Positions 19,021 through 27,861 of a DNA stretch of 64,000 bases are shown in pieces; position 1 is the first letter of the stretch; each line of letters starts with the position of its first letter. Below the pieces are notes generated by a model. It did not search any database, had not been told where the DNA came from, and was given only the letters and a program-made list of their open reading frames with translations. The position numbers and the translations under genes are program-made. Source of the stretch: Kamptonema formosum PCC 10802 (GTDB lineage: Bacteria; Cyanobacteriota; Cyanobacteriia; Cyanobacteriales; Oscillatoriaceae); NCBI RefSeq assembly GCF_000332335.1, contig NZ_KB235948.1, positions 4,589,492 to 4,653,491 of the forward strand, given 5' to 3'.

Positions 19021-19773
19021 GTGACCGAAGAACTCTATCCCCCCATCGAATTGATTAAAGCAGTTGGCAGCGGGGGGATTAATAATTTTAAGGAAATCGG
19101 AGAGGAGTTCTTGCGGTATTTTGTGGGACTTGCCGGCTTGCAACCCCAGGACAGGGTTATGGAAATTGGCTGCGGTGCCGGTCGTATGGCTCTGCCCCTG
19201 ATAAAGTATTTGAAGGATGGGGGGAGCTATGATGGATTTGATATCGAGCCGGCGGGAGTGAGTTGGTGCCAGGAGAATATTACTCCGAAACACCCCAACT
19301 TTCGGTTTCACAGGGCTGACGTTTACAATAAGCAATACAATCCGGCGGGGGAGATTAGAGCGGCTGAGTACAAGTTTCCCTATCCGGATGCGAGCTTTGA
19401 TTTTGTGTTTCTCGCCTCGGTGTTCACGCACATGCTGCCTGAGGATATGGAAAATTACTTTTCTGAGGTGGCGCGGGTTTTGAAAAAAGATGGCCGGTGT
19501 TTGAGCAGCTATTTCCTGCTCAATGCGGAATCGCTGGCGGCGCTTGAGGCGAAAAAGCTGCGGTTTGATTTTAAAGATGTTGGGGGCGGGGTGTGCCGCG
19601 TGGCTGAGCCGCTTGTGCCGGAAGCGGCTGTGGCTTATGATGAGGGCTACATTCGCGGGCTTTATGAAAAAAATGGCCTGCGAGTGGTGGAGCCGGTGTA
19701 TTACGGCAGGTGGCCAAAGCGGGAACAATTTTTGAGCGGACAAGACATTATTATTGCTCTCAGGCTGGCTTGA
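19021..19773 (+). CDS. Class I SAM-dependent methyltransferase
   Basis: A 250-residue protein starting with GTG at 19021. Motif I is VMEIGCGAGRMALPL (residues ~46-60), motif II is YDGFDIEP, and DASFDFVFLASVFTHM is the typical Methyltransf_11/25 strand-4 region, followed by VLKKDGRCLSSYFL. These bind S-adenosylmethionine. The substrate cannot be read from sequence; the N-terminal IELIKAVGSGG and C-terminal YYGRWPKREQFLSGQDII resemble small-molecule or lipid-type methyltransferases. It follows mutS2 on the same strand with a ~190-base gap. Confidence 0.85.
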   Translation: MTEELYPPIELIKAVGSGGINNFKEIGEEFLRYFVGLAGLQPQDRVMEIGCGAGRMALPLIKYLKDGGSYDGFDIEPAGVSWCQENITPKHPNFRFHRADVYNKQYNPAGEIRAAEYKFPYPDASFDFVFLASVFTHMLPEDMENYFSEVARVLKKDGRCLSSYFLLNAESLAALEAKKLRFDFKDVGGGVCRVAEPLVPEAAVAYDEGYIRGLYEKNGLRVVEPVYYGRWPKREQFLSGQDIIIALRLA

Positions 19774-19797
19774 AGGGCACTGGGCACTGGGCATTGA

Positions 19798-19848
19798 GGA
19801 TTTTGGATGCAAGGATTTTGGATGCAAGGATTTTGGATGCAAGGATTG
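19798..19848. repeat. 15-bp tandem repeat (GATTTTGGATGCAAG)
   Basis: Three full copies of GATTTTGGATGCAAG plus a degenerate fourth. The related opposite-strand unit AAAATCCACGCATCC occurs in tandem at 34786-34827. Confidence 0.85.
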
Positions 19849-19866
19849 GGGATTGATTGCTGCGCG

Positions 19867-19973
19867 CCATGCCCCATGCCCCATGCGCCATGCCCTCTGC
19901 CCCATGCCCTCTGCCCCATGCCCCATGCGCCATGCCCTCTGCCCCATGCCCCATGCCCCATGCCCCATTCCCA
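19867..19973. repeat. Heptamer tract (CCCCATG and variants)
   Basis: About 15 units of CCCCATG with CGCCATG and CCTCTGC variants, in the 315-base spacer between the methyltransferase and DUF3038 genes. It gives open reading frames on both strands that are artefacts of the repeat. Similar tracts lie at 47268 and 54380. Confidence 0.85.
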
Positions 19974-20088
19974 TATATAATAGAATTTGCCCCTTGTTTA
20001 GTCCAATGGGGGAGAGTGGTGGTAAACTGCTGCCAGCCCTGAGGAATTTGGTATCAAAAGTTGTAACAGGGATGCCAGTGCTATTTCT

Positions 20089-20706
20089 ATGGCCTATTTT
20101 GAAGCTATGCGCCAAAGCGTGAAACCCACCGCGCCAACCCCTAAGTCGCAACCCAAGTTGCAGGAGTTGGCGATTGCTGATGCGCCGGCACCGGCGCAAC
20201 TGGACAGCATCAAAGCCCACATAGATTTAGTCCTGCTCGCCCTGGAAACGCTCACCGGCATCAGTACGTCCGCGATGCTGAGGGCGGCGGCGGAGCTGAA
20301 AATCGAGTCGATGGTGTCGGATAGGGTGGCGCTGTGGCGGTTGCGCCAGTCTTCCCCTTTGCGCAAGGGGGAAGGGGGGCGGAAAAAGCTGGATGTGGAG
20401 GAAGCTCGGGGTTTGGTTTTAATCTGCTGTCACCTGGCAAAAGAGCACCAGGAATTAATCCGCCGCGCCGTGGCGCTGCTAGAACAGCTGGCGGAGCAAA
20501 ACCGCCCGCCCCACGAAGCAGCTTTGCTAGGAGACTATATCGATAATTTTTGCAACACCTATCAGCAGCGTATGGAAGAGGGAGACAGTGTGTCTCCTGA
20601 TACGCTCTCGCATCTAGCTCTCAAACTTCTGATAGATTTATTGTTTTATAGCGGCCCCAGCGGTTCCCGCCGGCTCTGGCTAGCCCTCCACGATCGGGCG
20701 CGGTAA
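20089..20706 (+). CDS. DUF3038 domain-containing protein
   Basis: A 205-residue cyanobacterial protein of unknown function. The N-terminal ~40 residues are low-complexity (PTAPTPKSQPK, APAPAQL). The body has DLVLLALETLTGISTSAMLR, RLRQSSPLRKGEGGRKKLDV, LVLICCHLAKEHQELIRRAV and LSHLALKLLIDLLFYSG, matching DUF3038. It is followed 38 bases later by a DUF4335 gene, a pairing usual in cyanobacteria, so the two probably act together. No membrane segment or catalytic motif is evident. Confidence 0.85.
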   Translation: MAYFEAMRQSVKPTAPTPKSQPKLQELAIADAPAPAQLDSIKAHIDLVLLALETLTGISTSAMLRAAAELKIESMVSDRVALWRLRQSSPLRKGEGGRKKLDVEEARGLVLICCHLAKEHQELIRRAVALLEQLAEQNRPPHEAALLGDYIDNFCNTYQQRMEEGDSVSPDTLSHLALKLLIDLLFYSGPSGSRRLWLALHDRAR

Positions 20707-20744
20707 GTCAATCCAACTTCTAACATCTAAACTGTAATATTGAA

Positions 20745-22619
20745 ATGGTTCTCCGACGGTACACGCCCCCCACTTGCACGCTGGAAATTGTGGCGAAAGG
20801 TTCGTCTCGCTTCCGGTGGGCTGGCATTTCGGCTTTTAAAGATCTGCAATTTGAGCTTCACTTTGACGCGCCCCAGCTGCCGGAAGAACAGCAAGTTACG
20901 ATTCGGGGCGACAGGGCTCAACTCGACGCCCTGCAAGAGGCGGTGAGCGCCTATGTGCGGCAATTCCTCAGTGACTCACCGGCAGGAGAAAAAGCGGTTG
21001 AGGGGCTGACAAAAGCGGAGGAAAATGGTAAGGAGCCGCCACGCGCGGCGCAGCCGGCAAGCCGAGTGGAGGTGGAGCTGGAGCCTACCGCTTGGGAGCT
21101 TGACGCGCTAGGGGCGGCAGCGCCGGTGGAAGTTGTGGCTGAGGGGAGTGGGGAGGATTTGCCGCCGGCGGAGCCGCCGGCGGAGCCGCCAGAAGCGCCG
21201 GCGGCGGAGGTGGGAAGGAGTGAGATAGCACAGAGGGAAGCCACCGGCATCTATCTGGTGCGGCGGAGTTTGGTGGTCCATGAGCTGTTTTTGGGCTCGC
21301 TGGCGACGGAGGGAACCGGACCGGCAATTAACCTGAGTTCGCTACAGCTGTTTGATTTGGCGACGGCGCTCGATGAGTATACGGCAGATGTGGTGGGAGC
21401 GCCCAGGGAGAGGGTTTTCAACTGGCTGAAGCAACCGCCGCTGTGGGCGAAAACGGTGGCGGTGGTGGCGGTAACGTTGGGGGTGGCAACTGCGGGGCTG
21501 AAGCTGGTTGAGCGCCAGTACGCCCAGATGGCGGCACCGGCAGCCCCGCCACAGCCGGTGGCGCAGCAACCGCCGCCGGCTCCCGCACCGGCAGCACCGC
21601 CGGCACCGCCGCAGGATCTGCTCGGCGATGCTGTGCTGAAGTTGCCGAAGGATGGGGCAATGCCCCCCACTCCGCCGGCAGCTGGGGCAGTGGCGTCGAA
21701 ACTGCCTGCCCTTCCCGTGCCGGCAACCTCTGTACCGCCTCCGCTAAAGCTGCCGGCAGGCACCGTCGCCCTGACGCCGGGCTCTTCACCACCGGCACCG
21801 GCGAGGGTGGCAGTTGCGCCCCCACCGGCTGGGCTCAGGAGAGCCATGCCGGTCCCACCGCCAACGTCTATACACGTTCCCGCCCCAGCACTGCCCGCGC
21901 CGGCGGCTGAAAGTGCCCTCCACGAAGAGATTCCGCCGCTGGCTGAAGGGGAGGGGGGGGCGCTCCCCAGTCTGGGCGCGCCTGCACCGCCGGTGGGCGA
22001 GCCCGAGGTGGCGCTCTCTCCCAGCGCCCCGCCGCCCAGTGCAAGGGCAAGTAGCGCCAGCGATCCCGCACCGGCACTGCCCCCGATTCCGGGATTGCCT
22101 GACGGAGAGGGGGCAGTGCGGGGCAAATCCCCGGAAGTGAGCCCGCCGGCACCTGGGGCGGTGCCGGTGCCGGCAGTTGGGGAGATGCCGGTGCCGGCAC
22201 CCCACAGCGCTTCCCCGCCAAGGAGTGCGTCTGGGGTGACGCCCCAGCAGGCACCGCAGAGCGCATTACCGGAAGTGAGGGAGCCCAGTGCTGGAGAGGC
22301 GAGCAAGTTGCCTGAGTCACAAACCGGCACGACTTCTCTGGAGATGCCGCAACTGGCAGAGGCGAGGAATTATTTCGCGCAGCGGTGGAGACCGCCGCTG
22401 GGGTTGAAGCAACCTTTGGAGTATACTATTTCAGTGAATGCCGATGGGTCTGTGGGGAAAATTAGTCCCCGGGGGCAAGCGTCTCATCAGTTTGTGGAAA
22501 GCACCGGCATGCCGGTGATGAACCAGCCGTTTGTTTCGCCGGTGAGGGGAGGCGAGCCGGTGAGAATTCGCGTGTTGCTCAAGCCTGATGGCGCGGTGCA
22601 GACGCTCGTTGAGCCGTGA
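20745..22619 (+). CDS. DUF4335 domain-containing membrane protein
   Basis: A 624-residue protein. Residues 1-75 are the conserved DUF4335 start (VLRRYTPPTCTLEIVAKG, PEEQQVTIRGDRAQLDAL). A second conserved part (~160-225, IYLVRRSLVVHELFLGSLAT, NLSSLQLFDLATALDEY) leads to one membrane helix at ~228-250 (WAKTVAVVAVTLGVATAGLK). A Pro/Ala-rich linker of nearly 290 residues is much expanded with ACCGGCA-encoded Ala-Pro-Ala. The last ~85 residues form a compact domain (YFAQRWRPPLGLKQPLEYTI ... GEPVRIRVLLKPDG). Likely anchored by one helix; function unknown. Co-oriented with DUF3038. Confidence 0.85.
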   Translation: MVLRRYTPPTCTLEIVAKGSSRFRWAGISAFKDLQFELHFDAPQLPEEQQVTIRGDRAQLDALQEAVSAYVRQFLSDSPAGEKAVEGLTKAEENGKEPPRAAQPASRVEVELEPTAWELDALGAAAPVEVVAEGSGEDLPPAEPPAEPPEAPAAEVGRSEIAQREATGIYLVRRSLVVHELFLGSLATEGTGPAINLSSLQLFDLATALDEYTADVVGAPRERVFNWLKQPPLWAKTVAVVAVTLGVATAGLKLVERQYAQMAAPAAPPQPVAQQPPPAPAPAAPPAPPQDLLGDAVLKLPKDGAMPPTPPAAGAVASKLPALPVPATSVPPPLKLPAGTVALTPGSSPPAPARVAVAPPPAGLRRAMPVPPPTSIHVPAPALPAPAAESALHEEIPPLAEGEGGALPSLGAPAPPVGEPEVALSPSAPPPSARASSASDPAPALPPIPGLPDGEGAVRGKSPEVSPPAPGAVPVPAVGEMPVPAPHSASPPRSASGVTPQQAPQSALPEVREPSAGEASKLPESQTGTTSLEMPQLAEARNYFAQRWRPPLGLKQPLEYTISVNADGSVGKISPRGQASHQFVESTGMPVMNQPFVSPVRGGEPVRIRVLLKPDGAVQTLVEP

Positions 22620-22679
22620 TAGCAAGGGCTATAATTAGTAGGGTGCGTTAGGGAGAGTGCGGCACCCTAAAAGTTTTAT

Positions 22680-22937
22680 GGTTCGAGTTCTGAGCTCCAT
22701 CGTTCGAGTTCTGAGCTCCATCGTTCGAGTTCTGAGCTCCATCGTTCGAGTTCTGAGCTCCATCGTTCGAGTTCTGAGCTCCATCGTTCGAGTTCTGAGC
22801 TCCATCGTTCGAGTTCTGAGCTCCATCGTTCGAGTTTTGAGCTCCATCGTTCGAGTTTTGAGCTCCATCAGTCGAGCTCTGAGCTCCATCGTTCGAGCTC
22901 TGAGCTCCATCGTTCGAGCTTGGAGCTCCATCGTTCG
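22680..22937. repeat. 21-bp minisatellite, about 12 copies
   Basis: Tandem units of GTTCGAGTTCTGAGCTCCAT plus C, the first ~7 nearly identical and later ones with T-to-C changes. The unit contains GAGCTC and an imperfect palindrome. Because 21 is a multiple of three, several frames stay open on both strands (7-residue repeats such as VRVLSSI or NSNDGAQ). None has a credible start with a ribosome site, so I treat it as non-coding. Confidence 0.9.
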
Positions 22938-23080
22938 GGAGCATCCCGTTTTTGCTATGGTAAATGGGCCCTGGCGATTAGAAATCGCGGCTATACAGAC
23001 AAAGCCCGCCTACGCGGGCTAAAGTCGGGTGGGATCAGCACGACGAGTGCCGGCGACGTGAGGGCAAACTCGATTGCTGG
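22938..23080. other. Spacer before the TPR-CHAT gene
   Basis: Contains the common repeat AAGCCCGCCTACGCGGGCTA near 23003, a short GC-rich hairpin. No gene. Confidence 0.45.
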
Positions 23081-23109
23081 TTGATTCCAGTCATGGCGTG
23101 TGCTATAAT
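23081..23109 (+). promoter_or_regulatory. Sigma-70 promoter of the TPR-CHAT gene
   Basis: TTGATT at 23081-23086, a 17-base spacer, and a perfect TATAAT at 23104-23109, 33 bases before the ATG at 23142. The leader is short and the arrangement suggests vegetative expression. Confidence 0.65.
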
Positions 23110-23141
23110 AATTCTGTCTGCGGATAGATGCAACCGGCACC

Positions 23142-26100
23142 ATGAACAGCCCACGCCAGCAAGCCTACCACCAGCTCATCCACGACTTGCTCACCTGCGA
23201 GAGCCGGCAAGAACAAGCCATAGTGAGCGCTCACCCCGACTTGATTGATGCCGAGTTGGCGAGGTTAATGGAAATCGAGGCGGCAAATCTGGAACAGCGG
23301 GGCGAGGGAGAAGCCGCCAGCCGGTTGCGAAATCTTGCCGGTCAGTTGTTTACTCCCCCTAACCCCTCCGTCAGCGGCGAGGAACAAGAAATCGGAGTTC
23401 TCTTTTTGATGGAGCTATTGCGGGCAACGGCGGAGAGTGACGCGAATCCCGAAGTAGTCTATCCTATTTTAGTACAAAACTTAGATAAAGTCAATGATAA
23501 TTTAGCCCAAATTTTGCGGGAATGGGCAACAGACACCCTGGCAGAGGCAGACGGGCAATGGGCCAGAAATAAAGCCGTTGATATTGTCAATTTCAGTAAC
23601 TTGATGCAGCGGTTCCCCCTGGGAAGCATTGCCAGCAACAGGGAAATTGCGATTGCCGGCTACGAGGTGGCGCTGAGAGTTTTGACCCGAGAGGCATTTC
23701 CCCAAGGCTGGGCAATGACGCAAAATAATCTGGGGGCTGCTTACCGCAACAGAATCACCGGAGATAGGGCGGAGAATCTGGAAACGGCGATTGCGGCTTA
23801 TCAGGCGGCTTTGCAAGTTTACACCCGAGAGGCATTTCCCCAAGACTGGGCAATGACGCAAAATAATCTGGGGAATGCTTACAGCGACAGAATCACCGGA
23901 GATAGGGCGGAGAATCTGGAAAGGGCGATTGCGGCTTATCAGGCGGCTTTGCAAGTTTACACCCGAGAGGCATTTCCCCAAGACTGGGCAACGACGCAAA
24001 ATAATCTGGGGGCTGCTTACAGCGACAGAATCACCGGAGATAGGGCGGAGAATCTGGAAACGGCGATTGCGGCTTATCAGGCGGCTTTGCAAGTTTACAC
24101 CCGAGAGGCATTTCCCAAGACTGGGCAACGACGCAAAATAATCTGGGGGCTGCTTACAGCGACAGAATCACCGGAGATAGGGCGGAGAATCTGGAAACGG
24201 CGATTGCGGCTTATCAGGCGGCTTTGCAAGTTTACACCCGAGAGGCATTTCCCCAAGACTGGGCAGCGACGCAAAATAATCTGGGGATTGCTTACAGCGA
24301 CAGAATCACCGGAGATAGGGCGGAGAATCTGGAAAGGGCGATTGCGGCTTATCAGGCGGCTTTGCAAGTTTACACCCGAGAGGCATTTCCCCAAAACTGG
24401 GCAACGACGCAAAATAATCTGGGGATTGCTTACTGGAACAGAATCACCGGAGATAGGGCGGAGAATCTGGAAAGGGCGATTGCGGCTTATCAGGCGGCTT
24501 TGCAAGTTCGCACCCGAGAGGCATTTCCCCAAAACTGGGCAATGACGCAAAATAATCTGGGGGCTGCTTACCGCAACAGAATCACCGGAGATAGGGCGGA
24601 GAATCTGGAAAGGGCGATTGCGGCTTATCAGGCGGCTTTGCAAGTTTACACCCGAGAGGCATTTCCCCAAAACTGGGCAACGACGCAAAATAATCTGGGG
24701 AATGCTTACCGCGGCAGAATCACCGGAGATAGGGCGGAGAATCTGGAAAGGGCGATTGCGGCTTATCAGGCGGCTTTGCAAGTTTACACCCGAGAGGCAT
24801 TTCCCCAAGACTGGGCAACGACGCAAAATAATCTGGGGACTGCTTACAGCAACAGAATCACCGGAGATAGGGCGGAGAATCTGGAAACGGCGATTGCGGC
24901 TTATCAGGCGGCTTTGCAAGTTTACACCCGAGAGGCATTTCCCCAAAACTGGGCAACGACGCAAAATAATCTGGGGATTGCTTACTGGAACAGAATCACC
25001 GGAGATAGGGCGGAGAATCTGGAAAGGGCGATTGCGGCTTATCAGGCGGCTTTGCAAGTTCGCACCCGAGAGGCATTTCCCCAAAACTGGGCAATGACGC
25101 AAAATAATCTGGGGGCGTGCTTACCGCAACAGAATCACCGGAGATAGGGCGGAGAATCTGGAAAGGGCGATTGCGGCTTATCAGGCGGCTTTGCAAGTTT
25201 ACACCCGAGAGGCATTTCCCCAAGACTGGGCAACGACGCAAAATAATCTGGGGACTGCTTACTGGAACAGAATCACCGGAGATAGGGCGGAGAATCTGGA
25301 AACGGCGATTGCGGCTTATGAGGCGGCTTTGCAAGTTTACACCCCCACCGCAGATCCGATAGAATGCCTGAGAAGTGGGCGCAACCTCGGCAACTTAGCG
25401 TTTGCTGAGAGCTGGTGGGAACTTGCTATGCGCGGTTACGATGCAGCGATTCAAGCGGTGGAACAAAGTCGGGAATGGGTGACATCGCCGCGACGCAAGC
25501 GGGAGATACTGGAAGACGCCCTCGATGTTTATGAGAAAATGGTGCGAGCCTGCATTAGCGCCGGGGAGTTGGAATGCGCCCTAGAAACTGTCGAGCGCAG
25601 CAAATCCCGCCAACTGGTGGAACTCCTGGCGAATGCTGAGCTCTACCCCAAAGGCGCACCGGCACAACTCACGCAGGAATTAAACCAACTGCGCCGGCGC
25701 ATTTCCGCCGCCCAGCAATTTTTGGCAGAAGTAGCGGGGGAGGAGAAAGCTGCCGGCACCTCTGGCAATCTCACCACGGAGTACATCCAACAGCAGCGGC
25801 AAATCCTGGAAGAATCCCAGCCCCAGCTAGACAAACTCCTCAACCAGATTAAGGAATTCGATCCGCAATTCGCCCTCACCCAGCGAGTCGAACCCATCAC
25901 CTTTAAGGAAATCCGCCCGCTGATTGACTCCGAGACAGCCATTCTAGAGTGGCACATCGGCACACAGGGCTTCCAAACCTTCATCATCACCGGCAACACC
26001 TTGGAAGTGGTGCAGTTTGCCGGCGAAGAGTTGCAGCAGCTACAGGCGTGGAAGGATACATATCTCGGTGACTACAACCCGCCTCGAAACGAAGACGAAT

Positions 26101-27359
26101 CTGAAAAAGACTGGAAGAATCGGAAAAAGAAGAGACTGGACGATTGGATAAACCAGTTAGAACCCCGTCTCAGCCAGCTTGCCAGCATTCTTCACCTGGA
26201 TCGGATTATTGCCAAAATTCCCCCAACCTGTAGCCGGCTAATTCTGATTCCCCACCGCTATTTGCACCTATTTCCCCTGCACGCACTGCCGGTATCCCCA
26301 ACCTGCAGGGGCAACGCCCAGCCGGCGACAAACTTGGAGACGGGGGTTACTAACACCCAGGGCGAAGCATTCGCGGCGACAAACTCGGGTGGGGAGACGG
26401 AGGTTACTAGCGCGAATGCTTCGCCCCTACAGGGGTATTGCCTTCTCGACGAATTCCCCGCCGGCGTGCGCTATGCGCCCAGCTGCCAACTCCTGCAGCT
26501 AGTGCGAAACCGCAAGCGATCCGCAGGGGTTCCGCGTTTTCTGTTTGCCATCCAGAACCCCACCAAAAACTTGAAGTATGCTGAGAGAGAAGTAGAAGTT
26601 ATTAAACGGGATTTTGACCCCCACACCCGCATCCTGACGGGAGAACAAGCCACCAAAACCGAGCTCCAGAAAAACCTGGACATCCTGCGGCGCACCGACA
26701 CCGCCCACTTTTCTTGTCACGGCAAATTTGAGGTGGGGTTTCCCCTATCCTCCTCCCTGATTCTGGCAGACTCCCTCTTGCCCACTGGGGGGGAGGCGGA
26801 GCCTCCCGCAGAGCATTCCCAGGCGGAGCCTGGGAACGAGGAGAAAGTGGAAGAGGGAGATAAGCGGTATCTCACCTTGCGCGATGGGCGAAAAGTCAAC
26901 CCAGAAAGATGCCTCACCCTGCAGGATATCTTTGCCTCCCTGGAATTGCCCCAGTGCCGGCTTGTCACCCTTTCCGCTTGCGAAACCGGCTTGACAGGTG
27001 CGGCGCAAGGGATTGATGAATACATTGGATTGCCCAGCGGCTTTTTGTATGCCGGCAGTCTCAGCGTCGTCAGCAGTCTTTGGCGCGTAGACGACTTTGC
27101 CACGGCGGTTTTGATGATAAAATTTTATGAGTGCTTGCGGGGCGGCGACTCTGGCGAGTCTGGCGTGCCGGTGGCGCTCAACACAGCCCAGACGTGGCTG
27201 CGCAATGTCACCAAGGAGGACTTTCTCAACTGGGTAACAGGTTTGGGCTTACCTAAAAGATATAATGAGGAAGCGCAACTGTGGGTTGACTGCTCCCCTG
27301 ATGACAAACCTTTCCACAAACCGCAGTATTGGGCTGCCTTCGGCGCGATTGGGCACTAA
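23142..27359 (+). CDS. TPR-CHAT (caspase-like) protease, with two compensating frameshifts
   Basis: One gene of ~1405 codons. The N-terminal ~180 residues are helical. Twelve 46-residue TPR-like units follow, of the type REAFPQDWATTQNNLGNAYS with ITGDRAENLERAIAAYQAAL. The C-terminal CHAT peptidase has the catalytic His in HFSCHG (~1192) and Cys in TLSACETG (~1279), so the active site is intact. One C is missing at 24114-24116 (CCC where other units have CCCC) and one base is added near 25117 (GGGGGCGTGC for GGGGGCTGC). The two restore the frame, but ~1000 bases between them are read wrongly and hit a TGA at ~24545. This may be true inactivation, phase variation or assembly error in repeats. 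Palindromic repeats lie in frame inside the C-terminal part. A promoter precedes it. Confidence 0.85.
23682..25340 (+). repeat. 138-bp coding repeats (12 units) of the TPR array
   Basis: Twelve consecutive 138-bp units, marked by GAGAGGCATTTCC at regular spacing, are almost identical at DNA level. Variation is mostly at a few codons (QDW/QNW, AYSDR/AYWNR/AYRNR, LET/LER, VYT/VRT). Near-identity at silent positions indicates recent expansion or gene conversion. Confidence 0.9.
26302..26436. repeat. In-frame repeat insertion in the CHAT gene
   Basis: A segment bounded by CCTGCAGGGGC and GCCCCTACAGGG contains GGCGAAGCATTCGC and GCGAATGCTTCGCCCC, a dispersed-repeat type. It stays in frame and encodes a low-complexity loop (ATNLETGVTNTQGEAFAATN) between CHAT strands. 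Confidence 0.65.
26791..26834. repeat. Paired palindromes inside the CHAT domain
   Basis: GGGAGGCGGAGCCTCCC (26791-26807) and CCCAGGCGGAGCCTGGG (26818-26834), a palindromic repeat type widespread in cyanobacterial spacers, here translated as EAEPPAEHSQAEPGNEE between the catalytic His and Cys blocks. Confidence 0.75.
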
Positions 27360-27495
27360 AAACACTCCCTCTTACTCCCCCTCCCCGCGTGCGGGGAGGG
27401 GGCTGGGGGTTGGGGTTCACCCGGCAAATGTGCCACGCCGGATTTTTAAGTCCTAACCCGCAAACAATCTACCAGAAAACCCGGAGAATGCCCTT

Positions 27496-27861
27496 ATGGA
27501 ACCCGCAATAACCATCGCTGTTTTTCTGAAATGGCTGCAAGACAACCCAGCCATCTTTCTGCCAAACGCTTGGAAAAACTTGCCGCAGCTAGAGTCAAAC
27601 CTTACCGACTTTGCCAATGACCCACTTTTCTCGACAGCCCAGAGCATTACCAAGTGGTGCGCCCAGAATGGGCTAGGAGAAAAGCTCAGACATACGGTTG
27701 CTCGTGGGCGCACGGATATTGAGGATCTGCCAGAATTTGATACCAGCGATACAGGCGTAATAGAAAATATCGTACCGACACTGCGCTCAAGCATTCAAGA
27801 AGCCTACGAAACCCTCCAGAAAGAAGCTGAACAGCAACAACCGGGCAGTCAAAATGACTAA
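27496..27861 (+). CDS. Small acidic helical protein of the TPR-CHAT module (CATASP-like)
   Basis: A 121-residue protein starting MEPAITIAVFLKWLQDNPAI, continuing FLPNAWKNLPQLESNLTDFA and ITKWCAQNGLGEKLRH, and ending in an acidic/Gln-rich tail. It is predicted mostly helical with no catalytic motif. It starts 137 bases after the CHAT gene and its stop overlaps the next start by 8 bases, so translation is probably coupled. A paralogue lies at 30288. Position and size fit the CATRA-associated small proteins of predicted caspase/TPR conflict systems; that is inference from architecture. An adaptor or regulator of the protease or membrane partner is plausible. Confidence 0.75.
   Translation: MEPAITIAVFLKWLQDNPAIFLPNAWKNLPQLESNLTDFANDPLFSTAQSITKWCAQNGLGEKLRHTVARGRTDIEDLPEFDTSDTGVIENIVPTLRSSIQEAYETLQKEAEQQQPGSQND

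Noticed and set aside
19701-20042. His/Met/Gly-rich or Ala/Pro/Cys-rich ORFs over the CCCCATG tract
   Set aside because: Artefacts of the heptamer repeat.
21251-22330. 359-codon minus-strand frame opposite the DUF4335 gene
   Set aside because: Gly/Ala/Ser-rich translation is the antisense of the Pro/Ala linker, with no domain.
22635-23022. Open frames on both strands across the 21-bp repeats
   Set aside because: They follow automatically from a period divisible by three; no ribosome site or conserved domain supports any of them.
23502-25334. Long minus-strand frames opposite the TPR repeats
   Set aside because: They are shadows of the 138-bp coding repeat; the plus strand has TPR and CHAT sequence signatures.
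23682-25340. CRISPR array
   Set aside because: The repeats are 138 bp, contiguous and coding; there are no short repeats with unique spacers anywhere in the window.
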